Shown: positions 14,103-14,634 of the stretch, in pieces
Numbering within the stretch: the stretch's first letter is position 1
How the letters are laid out: every line of letters starts with the position of its first letter
Source of the DNA: Candidatus Eiseniibacteriota bacterium
GTDB lineage: Bacteria; Joyebacterota; Joyebacteria; Joyebacterales; Joyebacteraceae
Assembly (NCBI GenBank): GCA_030630395.1
Contig: DAOVNE010000010.1
Span: 1-14,634 of the forward strand
Reading direction: 5' to 3'
DNA: 14,634 nucleotides
Notes under the pieces: generated by a model
Seen by the model: the letters and a program-made list of their open reading frames with translations, nothing else
Databases searched by the model: none
Told to the model about the DNA's origin: nothing
Translations under genes and position numbers: made by a program

Positions 14103-14634
14103 CTACCTGTACAACGCCTTGATCACGCCCCAGTGATGATCCTCGACGGGCGCCCAGGTGTTGCAGTCGGGAAGCGGTCCTTCATAGTCACACACGATGC
14201 AGTAGTCGCCGGCCTTGATGAGGATCGCCCCGTAGTAGATCTGCGTGTCGACCGGAAGACCGTACGATGTGAATGAGAAAATGGCTGACCCAGTGCCCAG
14301 TGGCACACACTCGATGGTCGGCCCGCTATTCTCCCAGAGGAGATGCAGTACCGGCATCCAGCAGTCAGGGTCGTCCATGGCAATTCCACCCACCCACACG
14401 ATATCGTCAGCCGGCTCTCCAAAGAGGTCAAAGCACTCGCCATCGGGTGCCGAGTAGCCATCGTGGACGATGATGTAGTCCTGCTGCTCGGGGTTCTCGG
14501 GGTCGTAGAAGCCGCAGCCCATCAGATGCTCGATGCTCAGGTTGATCCGATCCGGCCTGGCAGCCTGACCGAAATCCCACGAGAGCAAAACAGTGTACGT
14601 GTATGTGCCGTCTGTGTTCTCATAGGCTTCACCC
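14103..14634 (-). CDS. Unknown, probably secreted protein, 5' end beyond the window
   Basis: The frame is open from the window edge to a stop at 14103, giving 177 C-terminal residues. The visible part opens with a Tyr/Thr-rich strand (DGTYTYTVLLSWDFG), followed by alternating beta-like segments, seven cysteines (contexts MGCG, GECF, DCWM, IECV, DYCIVC, DCNT) and many acidic and aromatic residues. The even spread of cysteines and the low Lys content (two) point to an extracytoplasmic, perhaps disulphide-bonded domain. No signal peptide can be seen because the start is missing. An ATG at 14588 is internal to the frame, not a convincing start, since coding character continues upstream. I do not recognise the family. 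It converges with htpX. Confidence 0.7.
   Translation of the reverse strand, partial: GEAYENTDGTYTYTVLLSWDFGQAARPDRINLSIEHLMGCGFYDPENPEQQDYIIVHDGYSAPDGECFDLFGEPADDIVWVGGIAMDDPDCWMPVLHLLWENSGPTIECVPLGTGSAIFSFTSYGLPVDTQIYYGAILIKAGDYCIVCDYEGPLPDCNTWAPVEDHHWGVIKALYR

Noticed and set aside
13591..14136. 181-codon frame on the plus strand overlapping htpX and running past its stop
   Set aside because: Frame-shifted reading of htpX followed by intergenic sequence; no start site and no protein character past 13954.

Overview
The window reads as a piece of chromosome from a GC-rich, Gram-negative, probably uncultivated bacterium. Outer-membrane evidence is direct: an LpxH-type lipid A enzyme, a PorV/UPF0164-type beta-barrel protein, a lipoprotein with a clear lipobox, an AMIN-domain cell-wall amidase and a DegP/DegQ-type periplasmic protease. 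The short primary-type sigma factor (284 aa, no region 1.1) and the PorV-family protein resemble what is usual in the Fibrobacterota-Chlorobiota-Bacteroidota (FCB) superphylum and neighbouring candidate phyla. That placement is an inference from family resemblance, not from a marker-gene tree. I see no phage, transposon, CRISPR, tRNA or rRNA.

Left part, minus strand (1-6726 and on to 7216). A probable operon runs right to left: a lipoprotein M16-fold protein (3911-2604), a secreted M16-fold protein (2561-1239), a DUF523/TudS-type iron-sulphur protein (1204-758) and an N-acetylmuramoyl-L-alanine amidase cut by the window edge (676-1). Neither M16 protein keeps the zinc-binding HxxEH motif. A candidate promoter and two hairpin-forming 39-bp tandem repeats lie in its leader. 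Upstream of it, on the same strand, are a primary-type sigma-70 factor (5078-4224), a DegQ-like protease (6726-5245) and a small coiled-coil protein (7216-6842).

Middle (7489-10910). lpxH (plus) converges with a PorV/UPF0164 outer-membrane protein (minus). The junction holds a minus-strand intrinsic terminator and two separate sets of 16-bp tandem repeats. A gene-free stretch of about 560 bp follows, ending in a good sigma-70-like promoter in front of a CPBP-family intramembrane protease.

Right part (11039-14634). A minus-strand pair, yjbQ and an uncharacterised periplasmic protein, is divergent from a plus-strand cluster of lemA, an unannotated 57-aa two-helix membrane protein and htpX. The two divergent promoters are both recognisable in 12135-12228. 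A long hairpin follows htpX, and the window ends in the 3' part of a cysteine-containing, probably secreted protein on the minus strand.

Taken together the region is rich in envelope maintenance: lipid A synthesis, peptidoglycan cleavage, three protease families (DegQ, HtpX, CPBP) and two apparently dead M16-fold proteins. No complete new system is proven here. The best leads are the doubly degenerate M16 pair with its repeat-containing leader and the small membrane protein between lemA and htpX.
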